Source: Pseudoxanthomonas sp. NC8 (GTDB lineage: Bacteria; Pseudomonadota; Gammaproteobacteria; Xanthomonadales; Xanthomonadaceae). Taken from it: a stretch of 64,000 nt of DNA. Position 1 is the stretch's first letter; every line of letters begins with the position of its first letter. The notes beneath the pieces were generated by a model. That model ran no database searches. It saw only the letters and a list, made by a program, of their open reading frames with translations, and was not told the origin of the DNA. The stretch is from NCBI GenBank assembly GCA_025232375.1, contig CP060419.1, forward strand, positions 3,285,001 to 3,349,000. Direction: 5' to 3'. Positions 41,773 through 51,810 of the stretch are shown here, piece after piece. Both the position numbers and the translations under genes were made by a program.

Positions 41773-41990
41773 ATGCCCAGCGTCAAAGTCCGCGAGAACG
41801 AGCCCTTTGAGTTTGCGTTGCGCCGCTTCAAGCGCACCTGCGAAAAGGCCGGCGTCCTTAGCCGAAACCCGCAAGCGCGAGTTTTACGAAAAGCCGACCC
41901 CGGGAGCGCAAGCGCAAGGCCGCTGCCGCGGTGAAGCGCCAGATCCGCCGCATGTCGCGCGACGTCACCAAGCGCCAGCGCTTGTACTGA
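41773..41990 (+). CDS. rpsU: 30S ribosomal protein S21
   Basis: [20 protein letters not shown] opens a standard bS21, continued as [20 protein letters not shown] and ending [10 protein letters not shown]. Two single-base insertions break it: CCTTAGCC for CCTGGCC at 41863 and CCCC for CCC near 41903. Removing both gives exactly 71 residues, the normal length. Because S21 is a short conserved ribosomal protein, this is strong evidence that the frame breaks come from the sequence and not from the organism. Confidence 0.95.
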
Positions 41991-42050
41991 CGCACCGACG
42001 GTCCGGTCGCCGCATGGCGCCCGGCCTGTCCCGCCGATAAGGCAACCTGA

Positions 42051-42087
42051 AAGCCGGCACGCCATGCGTGACCGGCTTTTTGTGTTT
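42051..42087 (+). terminator. Rho-independent terminator after rpsU
   Basis: AAGCCGG (42051-42057) pairs with CCGGCTT (42072-42078). An inner CACGC/GCGTG stem has a CAT loop and one bulged A. TTTTGTGTTT follows directly. This is the clearest intrinsic terminator in the window, and it separates rpsU from yqeY. Confidence 0.85.
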
Positions 42088-42134
42088 CCCGCGGAAGCAC
42101 GAATGCCCGCGCCACTTCCCGATAGGTGTTTGCC

Positions 42135-42584
42135 ATGAGCCTGAAGCTGCGACTGACTGACGACATGAAGGCCGCCATGAAGGGCGGCGACAAGCACAGC
42201 CTTGGCGTGATCCGCCTGATCAACGCGGCGATCAAGCAGAAGGAAGTCGATGAGCGGATCGAGCTGGACGATGCGGCCGTGCTCGCCGTGCTCGACAAGA
42301 TGGTCAAGCAGCGCAAGGACTCGGTGACCCAGTTCGACGCTGCCGGCCGCGAGGACCTGGCCGCGGTCGAACGCGCGGAAATCGTGGTGATCGAGCGCTA
42401 CCTGCCGGCCAAGCTGGACGAGGCCGCGATCCAGCCGCGATCGACGCGGCGATCGCGCAAACCGGCGCCGCCGGCCCGGCCGACATGGGCAAGCTGATGG
42501 GCGTGCTCAAGCCGCAGCTGGCCGGCTAATACCGACATGGGCCAGGTGGTTTCGACCCTGGTGAAGCAGCGCCTCGCCGGCTGA
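42135..42584 (+). CDS. yqeY: GatB/YqeY domain protein
   Basis: MSLKLRLTDDMKAAMKGGDK with HSLGVIRLINAAIKQKEVDE and QRKDSVTQFDAAGREDLAAV is the YqeY family, which shares the tRNA-interacting domain of GatB. Role unproven. The second half (DMGKLMGVLKPQLAG, DMGQV, STLVKQRLAG) lies in shifted frames. Slips fall near 42437 and at 42527, where GGCTAATACC replaces about 12 bases. The gene ends at the TGA of 42582. About 149 residues. The rpsU-yqeY-dnaG order is typical, here interrupted by three other genes before dnaG. Confidence 0.88.
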
Positions 42585-42665
42585 CCCTCGCCGCCGCCAC
42601 CGCCCGCTGACCGGGCCGTCACGGCGACGCTGCTGCAATGCGGCCTCCCCTCGTGGAGGCCGCCG

Positions 42666-44047
42666 ATGGCCACCCCAGCGCCCACGGTCCGCTCCAGGTT
42701 GCCGCCGGCGCTGCTCGCGCCATGCCTCGTGCTGGCCGGCTGCATCAGCAGCCACCATCCGCCGGTGAACCCGGCCGGCCAGCCGGCATCGAGCGCCACT
42801 CCAGCCGTCTATCCGCCCGGCACCGGTCCGGCGCCAGCACTGCCGCCCCCGAGTCCCCATTGCTGCCGGTGGTGGAGATCGCGCCGGCGGTGGGCTGGCC
42901 CGATGGCGCAGCGCCGACGCCCGCGCCCGGCTTCGCGGTCACCGCCTTCGCGCGCGGCCTCGATCATCCGCGCACCGTACTGGTGCTGCCCAACGGCGAC
43001 GTGCTCGTCGCCGAAACCAACAAGCCGCCCGCCGATGCCCCGCCGAGAGGGCTGCGACCCAAGGCGATGGCCGCGGTGCAGGAGCGCGCCGGCGCCGGCG
43101 TGGCCAGCGCCGACCGCATCACCCTGCTGCGCGATGGCGATGGCGATGGCGTGGCCGAACAGCGCCACGCGTTCCTGACCGGCCTGCATTCGCCGTTCGG
43201 CATGGCCCCGGTGGGCGACACGCTGTACATCGCCAATGCCGATGCGCTGGTCGCGGTGCCGTACACCACCGACACGACCAGGATTTCCGCCAGCCCGCGC
43301 CGCGTCGCCGCGCTGCCCGCCGGACGCAACCACCACTGGACCAAATCGCTGGTGTCCGGCGCCGACGGGCGCCGCCTGTTCGTCGGCGTCGGCTCCAACA
43401 GCAACATCGGCGAGAACGGCATGCACGAGGAGGTCGACCGTGCTGCGGTGCTGGAGATCGACCCGGGCACCGGCGCAACGCGGATCTTCGCGTCGGGCCT
43501 GCGCAATCCGACCGCACTGGCGCTCCACCCGTACGACCAGCGCCTGTGGGCGGTGGTCAACGAACGCGACGAACTCGGCAACGACCTGGTGCCCGACTAT
43601 CTGACCTCGGTCGTCGAGGGCGCGTTCTACGGCTGGCCGTACAGCTACTGGGGCCAGCACGTGGACACGCGCGTGCAGCCGCAGGACGCGGCGCTGGTCG
43701 CACGCGCGATCGCGCCCGATTACGCGTTGGGCTCGCATGTGGCGCCGCTCGGACTGGCGTTCCATTCCGGCATCGGCGTCCCGCCGCGTTATCGCCACGG
43801 CGCCTTCATCGGCCTGCACGGCTCGTGGAACCGACAGCCGAAGGCCGGCTACCGCGTGGTGTTCGTGCCCTTCACCGACGGTCACCCGTCCGGGCCGCCC
43901 GAACCGGTGCTCGAAGGCTTCGTCGACGGGCGCGGTAAGGCGCAGGGCCGTCCGGTCGGCGTGGCGGTCGACGCGCGCGGCGGCGTGCTCGTCGCCGACG
44001 ATGTCGGCAACGCGGTCTGGCGCGTTTCGGTGGCCGGGGCGCGTTGA
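42666..44047 (+). CDS. Sorbosone/glucose dehydrogenase-like beta-propeller lipoprotein
   Basis: Lipoprotein signal (LLAPCLVLAGC|ISS), a Pro-rich linker, then a PQQ-dependent sugar dehydrogenase-type propeller: FARGLDHPRTVLVLPNGDVL, AGRNHHWTKSLVSGADGRRL, FVGVGSNSNIGENGMHEEVD, GLRNPTALALHPYDQRLWAV, FIGLHGSWNRQPKAGYRVVF. It fits the sorbosone dehydrogenase family (PF07995-like), but whether it binds PQQ or oxidises sugar cannot be told. One slip near 42858 in a C-run. About 460 residues. Confidence 0.82.
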
Positions 44048-44109
44048 GCACGGCACACGGGCGCCGGGCGGCGCGCGACAATGCGGCTCCCGCCCGGAGC
44101 CCGTCGCCC

Positions 44110-44684
44110 ATGTCCAGCGCCCCCGTCGATCGTGCTGCGCCCGGCCGTCCGCGAGGACGTTCCGCTGGTCCTCGAGCTGGTGCGCGGCCTTGGCCGAATA
44201 CGAGCGCCTCGCCCACGAGGCGGTGGCGACCGCCGCCGACATGGAAGCCGCGTTGTTCGGGCCGCGGCCGGCCGCCGAGGTCGTGATCGCCGAATGCGAC
44301 GGTGCGCCCGCCGGCTTCGCCCTGTTCTTCGTCTCCTTCTCCACCTTCCTCGGCAAGCCCGGCCTGTACCTGGAGGACCTGTTCGTGCGCCCGGGACTGC
44401 GTGGCTGTGGCATCGGCCAGCGGCTGATGGTCCACCTAGCCCGGCTGGCGGTGGCGCGCGGCTACGGCCGCTTCGAATGGTCGGTGCTGGACTGGAACAC
44501 GCCGGCGATCGACTTCTATCGCAGCCTCGGTGTAAGGCCGATGGCCGGATGGACCACGCAGCGCGTGAGCGGCGAGGCCCTGTTCGCGCTTGCCGGTCCG
44601 GCGTACGTGGCGCCCGCGCACTCACGAACCGGCGACGCCGACGGCGCCACGCTGCCGCGCATCGACGCCAAGCCCGCGCAATGA
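44110..44684 (+). CDS. GNAT N-acetyltransferase, SSAT/diamine acetyltransferase-like
   Basis: IVLRPAVREDVPLVLELVRG opens the fold. The acetyl-CoA site is LYLEDLFVRPGLRGCGIGQR with the GNAT R-x-x-G-x-G/A loop. FEWSVLDWNTPAIDFYRSLG is the SSAT-type C-terminal motif. Slips near 44123 (C-run) and 44189 (CCTTGGCC for CCTGGCC, GLAEYERL). About 191 residues. Its stop overlaps the next start as ATGA. Substrate unknown; polyamine or amino-group acetylation is inferred from the subfamily. Confidence 0.85.
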
Positions 44685-45634
44685 AGCCGCTTTCGCCCGC
44701 CAGACTGCGCCGCCACCTCGAACGGCTCCGGCAGAGCCTGCCGGCGGCGCTGCTCAGGCGCTTCGTCGAGGCCGACCTGATGACCCAGGCGGCCTCGCTG
44801 TCGTTCTACACGCTGCTGTCGCTTGCGCCGCTGCTGGTGCTGCTGCTGTGGCTCACCGCCTCGCTGTATCCGCCGGCGCAGCAGTCGCTGGTCGCGCAGA
44901 TCGGCGAACTGGCCGGCGCGAACGCCGCGGCGGTGGCCGAGACGGTGATCCGCAATGCCGATGCGCGGCCGGATACCGGTTCGCTGGCCGGCTGGTGGAG
45001 CCTGGTGCTGCTGTTCGTCGGCTCGACGGTGGTGTTCGCCCAGCTGCAGGGTTCGCTCAACCTGATCTTCCGCAGTGGCGGTGAACAGCTCGGCGGGCTG
45101 CGTCTTATGGCTGCGCAAGCGCATGTTCTCGCTGGGCGTGGTCCTTATGGCGCTGGGATTCCTGCTGATCGTATCGATGATCGCCACCACCGCGCTGCAG
45201 GTGGTGTTCGCCCGTCTGCCGTCGCTGCTGCCGGCGATCGGCAACACGACCACGCTGCTGCTGTACGCGCTGGGCTTTGCCTTCCTCTACCACTACCTGC
45301 CGGACCGGCGCGTGGCCTGGCGGCAGGCGTTCCTCGGCGGGGCGATCACGGCGGTGCTGTTCGCCCTGGGCCGCTACCTGATCGGCCTGTACCTTTGGCG
45401 CAGGCCGCGCCCGGCAGCGCCTACGGCTCGATGGGTGCGCTGGTCCTGCTGCTGGTCTGGATGTACTACGCGGCGGTGGTGTTCTTCGCCGGCGCACTGG
45501 TCACCGCGGTGATCGACGAGCGCGCGCATTCGCGCAGGCGCCTGCGGGAGGCGGGGATCGACGCCGCCGGCGTCCCCGCACCGGTCGACGCCGCTGACCA
45601 TGCCGGCGCGCAAGCCGGCGGACCGGGCAGCTAG
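44681..45634 (+). CDS. YihY/UPF0761 family inner-membrane protein
   Basis: MKPLSPARLRRHLERLRQSL leads to the family's first helix region DLMTQAASLSFYTLLSLAPL. Six hydrophobic segments in all, with SLVLLFVGSTVVFAQLQGSL and GSAYGSMGALVLLLVWMYYA. Formerly called ribonuclease BN or BrkB; its true role is unknown. Slips near 45104 (CTTATGG for CTGTGG) and 45396 (CCTTTGG for CCTGG). About 317 residues. Coupled to the preceding GNAT gene. Confidence 0.87.
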   Translation: MKPLSPARLRRHLERLRQSLPAALLRRFVEADLMTQAASLSFYTLLSLAPLLVLLLWLTASLYPPAQQSLVAQIGELAGANAAAVAETVIRNADARPDTGSLAGWWSLVLLFVGSTVVFAQLQGSLNLIFRSGGEQLGGLRLMAAQAHVLAGRGPYGAGIPADRIDDRHHRAAGGVRPSAVAAAGDRQHDHAAAVRAGLCLPLPLPAGPARGLAAGVPRRGDHGGAVRPGPLPDRPVPLAQAAPGSAYGSMGALVLLLVWMYYAAVVFFAGALVTAVIDERAHSRRRLREAGIDAAGVPAPVDAADHAGAQAGGPGS

Positions 45635-45671
45635 GGCGCCTGCGACCGGACCCACGTGGCATCCTATTGCG

Positions 45672-47391
45672 ATGGCCCGCCTGTCCGACGCGTTCATCGA
45701 CGACCTGCTCGCGCGTTCCGACATCGTCGAGATCGTCGGGTCGCGCGTGCCGCTCAAGCGCAAGGGCCGCGAATACAGCGCGCCGTGCCCGTTCCACGAC
45801 GAGCGCACGCCCTCGTTCTACGTTTCCCCGACCAAGCAGTTCTACCACTGCTTCGGCTGCGGCGCGCACGGCACCGCGATCAGCTTCCTGATGAACTACG
45901 ACCGCCTCGAGTTCCTCGACGCGGTCGAGGAGCTGGCCCGCCGCGCCGGCATCGAGGTCCCGAAGGAGACCCGGCAGAACAATAAGGACAGCGACCTGCG
46001 CGACCAGTACGCGGCGCTGGAAGCGGCGGCGAAGCTGTTCCAGCGCCAGCTGGCCGACAGCCCGCGCGCGCGCGACTATCTGGACAGCCGCGGCGTGGAC
46101 GCCGAGAACCGTGCCCGCTTCGGCATCGGCTACGCGGCCGACGGCTATTCCACGCTGAAGGACGCGCTGGGCACCGACGAGCGCCGGCTGAAGCTGCTGG
46201 AACGCACCGGCATGCTGTCGAAGAACGACCGCGGCCACGTCTACGACAAGTTCCGCGACCGGGTCATGTTCCCGATCCACGACCGGCGCGGGCGGGTGAT
46301 CGCGTTCGGCGGCCGCGTGCTGGACAAGGAAGCCAGCCCGAAATACCTCAATTCGCCCGAGACCGCGCTGTTCCACAAGGGCCGTGAGCTGTACGGCCTG
46401 TGGCAGGCACGCCAGGCCAGCCAGAAGCTGGAACGGCTGATCGTGGTCGAGGGTTACATGGACGTGGTCGCGCTGTTCCAGCACGGCATCACCCAGGCGG
46501 TGGCCACGCTGGGCACTGCCACCACTGCCGACCACGCCGAGCTGCTGTTCCGCAACGCGCCGGACGTGTACTTCTGCTTCGATGGCGACGCCGCCGGCCG
46601 CCGCGCCGGCTGGCGGGCGGTGGAGTCGGTGCTGCCGCGGATGAAGGATGGGCGCTAAGGCCTTCTTCCTGTTCCTGCCCGAGGGCGAGGACCCGGACAG
46701 CATCGTGCGCAAGGAGGGCGCCGCCGGCTTCGATGCGCGCCTTACCTAGCCACGCCGCTGTCGCAGTTCTTCTTCGACGAGATCGGCCGCGACACCAACC
46801 GCGGCACCCTCGACGGCCGCGCGCGCCTTGGCCGAACGCGCGCGTCCGCTGCTGGCGCAGCTGCCTGACGGCGCCTTCGCCGACCTGATGCGCCAGGAAC
46901 TGCAGCGCCAGACCGGGGTGGATGCGACGCGCCCCGCCGAACCGCCGAAGCCGCCGCCGCGTGGCCGCGAACCGGCGCAGAAGCGCAGCCTGGTGCGCAG
47001 CGTGATCGCGCTGCTGCTGCAGCAGCCGGCGCTGGGACTGCAGCTGGAACAGCCGTACCGCTTCGCCGGGCTGCGCCTTACCGGCGTGCCCCTGCTGCTG
47101 GAGATCCTCGAGGTCGTCCAGCAGCGCCCCGAGATCAGCACCGGCGCCCTGCTCGAGCACTTCACCGAACACGAGCAGGGCGAGGCGCTGCGCAAGCTCG
47201 CCACGCAGGTGCTGCCGGGCGAAGATGCCAGCTGGGCGCGCGAGCTGCACGATGCGGTCGTGCAGCTGGAACGACAGAGCCTGCAGCAGCGCATCGACGA
47301 ACTGCAGGACAAGCAGCGCGCGCAGGGCCTGGACGACACCGACAAGTACGAACTGCGGATGCTGCTGCAGGCACTGGCCGGTCGCGCCTGA
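45672..47391 (+). CDS. dnaG: DNA primase
   Basis: Synthesises RNA primers for replication. The zinc-binding CHC2 domain has APCPFHDERTPSF and FYHCFGCGAHG. The TOPRIM core has LIVVEGYMDVVALFQHG and VYFCFDGDAAGRRAG, and a DnaB-interacting helical C-terminus ends LQALAGRA. Breaks: an apparent TAA at 46655 where CGCTAAGGCC replaces CGCCAGGCC; CCTTACCTAGCC at 46741 where two CCWGG sites are expected (RLDQATPLS or similar); and +1 at 46828 (CCTTGG). Restored length is about 573 residues. The usual neighbour rpoD does not follow. Confidence 0.95.
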
Positions 47392-47463
47392 TCCGGGGGC
47401 CCTGCGGATCGTCAGTGCGCGCGTCACGCCGCCGGCCGATGTCCGCGTGCTAGGATCGTCCTT

Positions 47464-47573
47464 CGAAGGGGAGTAGCCCTCCCACGCTCGCGTCGTCATG
47501 ACGGACTCCGGTCCCGGCGCAGCGGCAGGCCGCCTGGCCTGTGGGCAAGACCTTCGCCGTCCCGCGGCGAAGG
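47464..47573 (+). promoter_or_regulatory. yybP-ykoY (Mn2+) riboswitch with downstream hairpin
   Basis: Conserved elements in order: AAGGGGAGTAGC (47466-47477), GTCGTCA (about 47493) and GGCAAGACC (about 47544). These are the hallmark of the yybP-ykoY aptamer, which binds manganese. CGAAGG (47464-47469) can pair with CCTTCG (47551-47556) to close the aptamer. The same CCTTCGCCG (47551-47559) can instead pair with CGGCGAAGG (47565-47573) as a 9-bp hairpin with a TCCCG loop, so the two structures exclude each other. A -10-like TAGGAT lies at 47451. It controls the zinc-ribbon gene and terC. Confidence 0.85.
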
Positions 47574-47639
47574 TGCATCCGGCCCCCACCGGTTTCCGAT
47601 GCAGGTTTTCCGCGGCCCTGGAATTTCCCGGAGCCCCAT

Positions 47640-47902
47640 ATGCATTGCCCCGCCTGCAAGACCGTGACCTGGCCATGGCCGAACGCCGGGGCATCGAGAT
47701 CGACTATTGCCCCGCGTGCCGCGGAGTCTGGCTGGATCGCGGCGAACTGGATCGCCTGCTCGCCCACGTCGAACCCGGCCGCGCTGCCGCCCGCCACGGC
47801 GGACATCGACCCGACCCCCAGCCCGGTCACCGCGACAGGCACGGCGACAGCCACGCGCCACGCAAGCCGAAGTCGCTGCTGGGCGAACTGTTCGACTTCT
47901 AG
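47640..47902 (+). CDS. Small zinc-ribbon (zf-TFIIB type) protein
   Basis: MHCPACKTVDLAMAERRGIE, then IDYCPACRGVWLDRGELDRL: two CPxC knuckles forming a TFIIB-type zinc ribbon, then a His/Arg/Asp-rich linker (GHRPDPQPGHRDRHGDSHAP) and KPKSLLGELFDF. One base is missing near 47668. Restored length is 87 residues. It is the first gene after the riboswitch, 87 bases before terC. The His-rich linker may bind metal. Function unknown. Confidence 0.82.
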
Positions 47903-47989
47903 CGCCGCTCCCGGCCGTCCCCGCACCGCCACGCCATCCGAACCGGCGCGGCGGCATCCTCCAGCTGCACGTCTACCAGCGAACCCTCC

Positions 47990-48733
47990 ATGGAATCCCT
48001 GTTCACCGCCGAAGTCCTGATCGCCTTGGCCACCCTGACCGCGCTGGAGCTGGTCCTGGGCATCGACAACATCATCTTCATCACCATCCTTGGCCGGTCG
48101 CCTGCCGCCGGAACAGCGCGCCCGCGCGCGCCGGATCGGTATCCTCGGCGCCGCGGTCACCCGCCTGGCGTTGCTGTTCGCCATGGTCTGGATCTCGCGC
48201 CTGACCTATCCGCTGTTCGAAATGTTCGGCCAGCCCTTCTCCTGGCGCGACCTGATCCTTGGTCGGCGGCGGCCTGTTCCTGATCGCCAAGGCCACCCCA
48301 AATCCACCACAAGGTCGAGGGTGCGGGCGCCAGCGAAGAACCCTCGCTCAGGCGTGCGGCCAGCTCCTTCGCCGGCGTGATCGCCCAGGTCATGGTCCTG
48401 GACATCGTGTTCTCGCTGGACTCGATCATCACCGCGGTCGGCATGGTCGACCAGCGCTGGGTGATGGTCACCGCGATCGTGGTGTCGATCGTCTTCATGC
48501 TCGCCTTCGCAGGCCCGATCGGCCGCTTCGTCGAGGCGCACCCGACGGTGAAGGTGCTCGCGCTGAGCTTCCTGATCATGATCGGTATGGTGCTGATCGC
48601 CGACGGCTTCGGCCTGCATATCCCGAAGGGCTACGTGTACACGGCGATGGCGTTCTCGGTGTTCGTCGAAGCGATCAACCTGTGGATCCGGCGGCGCGAG
48701 CAGAAGGCCGCCGCGAGGGCGGAAACGGGTTGA
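47990..48733 (+). CDS. TerC-family membrane protein, probable Mn2+ exporter
   Basis: MESLFTAEVLIALATLTALE starts a seven-segment TerC domain. Acidic motifs are LGIDNIIFITILAG and VMVLDIVFSLDSIITAVGMV. Relatives such as Alx, YkoY and MeeY/MeeF export or load manganese and are controlled by yybP-ykoY riboswitches, as here. Slips at 48091 and 48257 (both CCTTGG for CCTGG) and about 48296. About 248 residues. The nearest name by regulation would be alx/yoaE type; I leave the symbol empty. Confidence 0.88.
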
Positions 48734-48754
48734 TGCAGCAACCGGCGCGGCGCA

Positions 48755-48963
48755 TCACTGCGTGGCGACCGGGCGTGCCGGCGTGAACCGCGGCAGCACG
48801 ATCCGGTAGTGGAACGCCTCGGCTTCGTCGAGGCGTCCACCCGTCATGCCCGGTGCCCGCGGCTGCGCTCCGCAGCCGCTGGCGGAACAGGCCCGGTATT
48901 GGTCCGACTGTGCGGACGGAACGGGAACAGGAGCACGCAGGCGAAGGCAATCCAGCGGCGCAT
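48755..48963 (-). CDS. Possible small secreted protein
   Basis: ATG 48963 starts MRRWIAFACVLLFPFPSAQS, a plausible signal peptide. In the frame restored by one base near 48918 it continues DQYRACSASGCGAQPRAP and RLDEAEAFHYRIVLPRFTPA to TGA 48755. About 68 residues, not recognised. Without the slip the ORF stops after 39 residues. It lies between terC and ctaB, on the ctaB strand. Confidence 0.4.
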
Positions 48964-49050
48964 GGCACCCCCCTGCAAGGCATGCACCCAGGCGATGGGC
49001 GCCGCCGCCGGCCCGGAACAGGCAGCCGCATGGCCGGACCGGGGCCGCGC

Positions 49051-49953
49051 TCAGGCCTGCAGCAGCAACGGCAGCCAGTGGTCGACCAGCAGGAAGGCGA
49101 ACAGCGCCATCAGGTAGATGATCGAATAGTTGAACACGCGCATGGCGAAGAATTCGTCCGGCGGGTCGAGCAGGCGCCACGCGTACCAGAGGAACACGCT
49201 GCCCAGCACCAGCGCACCGCCCAGGTAGAAGAAGCCGCTCATGCCGAACACCACCGGCAGGATGCTCACCTGCAGCAGCAGCACGGTGTAGAACAGGATC
49301 TGCCAGCGGGTGTAGGTGACGCCATGGGTGACCGGCAGCATCGGGATCAGCGCGCGCGCGTAGTCCTCGCGGCGGAAGATCGCCAGCGCCCAGAAGTGCG
49401 GCGGCGTCCACACGAAGATGATCAGCACCAGCAGCAGCGCGTACTGCCAGTCCCACGCGCCATCCATGTTGGTGACCGCGGCCCAGCCCAGCAGCGGCGG
49501 CGCGGCGCCGGCGACGCCGCCGATGACGATGTTCTGCGGCGTGGCGCGCTTGAGCCAGCCGGTGTAGACCACCGCATAGCCGATCAGCGAGGCGAAGGTC
49601 AGCAGCGCAGTGACCGTGTTCACCAGCAGCACCAGCAACGCCATCGAAACCACGCCGAGCACGATCGCGAACGCCAGCACCTGTGCCGGGCGCAGCGCGC
49701 CGGTGGCCAGCGGCCGGTGCGCGGTGCGCGCCATGACCTTGTCGATGCGCTGGTCGATCAGGTGGTTTATTGCCGCGGCCGACGAGGCCGCCAGCCAGAT
49801 GCCGAGCAGGCCGAACACGCTTCCGCGCAGCGGCGGCAGTCCCGGCACGGCGAGGAACATGCCGACCAGCGCGGTGAACACCAGCAGCGCGACCACGCGC
49901 GGCTTGGTCAGCTCCAGGTACTGGCGCCAGGTGGGGAGGGTGGATGCAGTCAT
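49051..49953 (-). CDS. ctaB: Protoheme IX farnesyltransferase (heme O synthase)
   Basis: Intact, 300 residues. Adds the farnesyl chain to heme b to make heme O, the precursor of heme A for the aa3 oxidase. UbiA-type motifs: [20 protein letters not shown] with the N/D-rich loop, [10 protein letters not shown], and [19 protein letters not shown] [20 protein letters not shown]. About eight membrane segments. ATG 49953 overlaps the ctaA stop (ATGA), so ctaA and ctaB are translationally coupled. Confidence 0.95.
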   Translation of the reverse strand: MTASTLPTWRQYLELTKPRVVALLVFTALVGMFLAVPGLPPLRGSVFGLLGIWLAASSAAAINHLIDQRIDKVMARTAHRPLATGALRPAQVLAFAIVLGVVSMALLVLLVNTVTALLTFASLIGYAVVYTGWLKRATPQNIVIGGVAGAAPPLLGWAAVTNMDGAWDWQYALLLVLIIFVWTPPHFWALAIFRREDYARALIPMLPVTHGVTYTRWQILFYTVLLLQVSILPVVFGMSGFFYLGGALVLGSVFLWYAWRLLDPPDEFFAMRVFNYSIIYLMALFAFLLVDHWLPLLLQA

Positions 49954-51178
49954 GCGACCGGCCCCAGCTCCTTCGGCCCGGGCTCCTTCAAGCGGGCCAG
50001 CAGGGTCACCAGCACGAACAGCAGCGCGACCGCGCCACCGTTGTGCATCACCGCCACCGGCAACGGCAGCGCCAGCTTGACGTTGAGCACGCCGAGGCAA
50101 ACCCAGGTAGGACCAGCAGGCCGAGCAGGAAACCCCAGCCACGCATGCCCGGGCCGCGCGACAGGCGCAGCGCAAGCCACATCAGGTAGAAGAACACCAC
50201 GACGGCCATCGTCCGGTGCGCCAGCTGGATGGCGATGCGCGATGCGCCATCGAGCACGCCGCCTTCATAGTCCACGCCGATGCCACGCCAGAGCACGAAG
50301 CCTTCGCGGAAGTCGGCCTGCGGCCACCACTGGCCGACGCATTTCGGGAAATCGAGGTAGTGGTGTTCGGCCGTGGTCCAGCCACCACCACCGCAGGCCA
50401 GCGCAGCGTAGTTGGCGCTGGTCCAGCCGCCCAGCGCGATCTGCACGCCGAGCACCACCATGCCGGCGATTACCCAGCGCCGCAGTGCGCGGGCATCGGC
50501 CAGCTGGATCGGCAGGTCGGTCGCACAATAAGGCCATCCACAGCAGCAGCGAGAACGTGGTAAGGCCGCCAAGCAGATGGCCCATCACCACGATCGGCTT
50601 CAGCAGCAGGGTCACCGTCCACTGCCCGAGCAGCGCCTGGAAAATGATCACATGGGGTGAGCACCGCGACGCGGGCCATGTCCGGTGCCTGCCCCGGACC
50701 CGACAATCCCCGGTTCGACCAGCGCAGCGCGGCGAACAGCAGGATCACCTCGCCGGCACCGGCGAGGGCGAAGGCCGACTCGATCTGTCCCCGCATGTAG
50801 GCCAGCACCGCGCCGACCACCAGCAGCGACGCACCCACCACCTGCAGCACGCCGAAGCGCCGCCGGCGCGCGGCCAGGATCGCCAGCAGCAGCACCAGCG
50901 TGCCCAGCGTCGCGGCCAGGTGACGGTGCACCTGTTCGCGCCATGCCTTGTGCGTCTCGAACGGACGGATCTCGCTGGCCGCATGCGCGGCCGCGTCGTG
51001 TGCCGCCGACGGCCAGGTGGCGCGGCCGTAGCAGGTCGGCCAGTCCGGACAGCTCAGGCCGGCATCGGACAGGCGCACGAACGCGCCGAACACCACCACG
51101 CCGGCGGTCAGCAGCACCGCCAGCCAGCATGAGGCGATGGAAATGGCGGACCAGCGCGGGGCGGGCAATCGCGTTCAT
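49950..51178 (-). CDS. ctaA: Heme A synthase (COX15/CtaA)
   Basis: Converts heme O to heme A in the inner membrane. [20 protein letters not shown] is the CtaA signature, followed by [20 protein letters not shown] with the heme-ligand His, [18 protein letters not shown], and [20 protein letters not shown] with the second His. About eight membrane segments. It starts [15 protein letters not shown] at ATG 51178. Slips fall near 51130, 50650, 50530 and 50108 (CCTACC for CCTGACC). Restored length is about 409 residues. Confidence 0.93.
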
Positions 51179-51191
51179 CGGCGCAGCGACC

Positions 51192-51764
51192 TCACTTCAA
51201 CTTCAGCAGGCGAGCGACGTCGGTGCGCAGCCCGGCCGGATCGGCGTGCGGCGGATAGCGCAGGACGACGAAGCCGTTGGGATCGATCACGTACAACGGC
51301 GTACCCGCCGGGTCCTCGACCCGCGGCAAGGCCGCGCGCAGGGCCGGGTCGTCGCGCAGCACGCGCAGTTCCGGCAACGCGGGCGCGCCCGCCGGCAGCG
51401 GTCCGAGCCAGAGGATCTCGACGTGGTCGGCATTGTGGCCGAACAGCTGCCAGACCTTGTCCAGCTCGGCGAGCAGCTGTCCGCATTCGCTCGTGCAGCC
51501 GGCAGCCGGCGCGACCACGATCCGCCAGGTGCGCGCCGCCGGCGCCCAGTCGTACGCCGCGCCGTCGGCCAGCAGCGGCCGCGCCTGGCGCAGGTCGGCC
51601 GGCGGTTGCAGCAGCTCGCCATGGTTGCGCAGGCCGGCGGGCATCCAGCCACTCAGGCGCAGCATCACCGCGCCGAAGGCGGTGCCGAAGAACAGCAGGA
51701 ACAGTGCGATCAGCGCCGGGCGCCCGCGGCGGATGCGGGCGGCGTCGGAGGCAGGAACGGTCAT
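51192..51764 (-). CDS. Membrane-anchored thioredoxin-like oxidase assembly protein
   Basis: Intact, 190 residues. One N-terminal membrane helix (ALIALFLLFFGTAFGAVML), then a thioredoxin-like periplasmic domain with C90-x3-C94 (APAAGCTSECGQLLAEL) and TPLYVIDPNGFVVLRY. The CxxxC pair and the place between SURF1 and ctaA suggest a SCO1-like role in copper delivery to the CuA site, but the overall sequence is not a standard SCO protein. Reads into ctaA, 13 bases away. Confidence 0.8.
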   Translation of the reverse strand: MTVPASDAARIRRGRPALIALFLLFFGTAFGAVMLRLSGWMPAGLRNHGELLQPPADLRQARPLLADGAAYDWAPAARTWRIVVAPAAGCTSECGQLLAELDKVWQLFGHNADHVEILWLGPLPAGAPALPELRVLRDDPALRAALPRVEDPAGTPLYVIDPNGFVVLRYPPHADPAGLRTDVARLLKLK

Positions 51765-51810
51765 GGGCGGGATTTTCGCACGACAGGGCCCGGAGGACGG
51801 AGCGCGGCGC

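Noticed and set aside
44681..45634. Ribonuclease BN (rbn) as the name for the YihY-type gene
   Set aside because: That older name was misassigned; the protein is a membrane protein without nuclease motifs.
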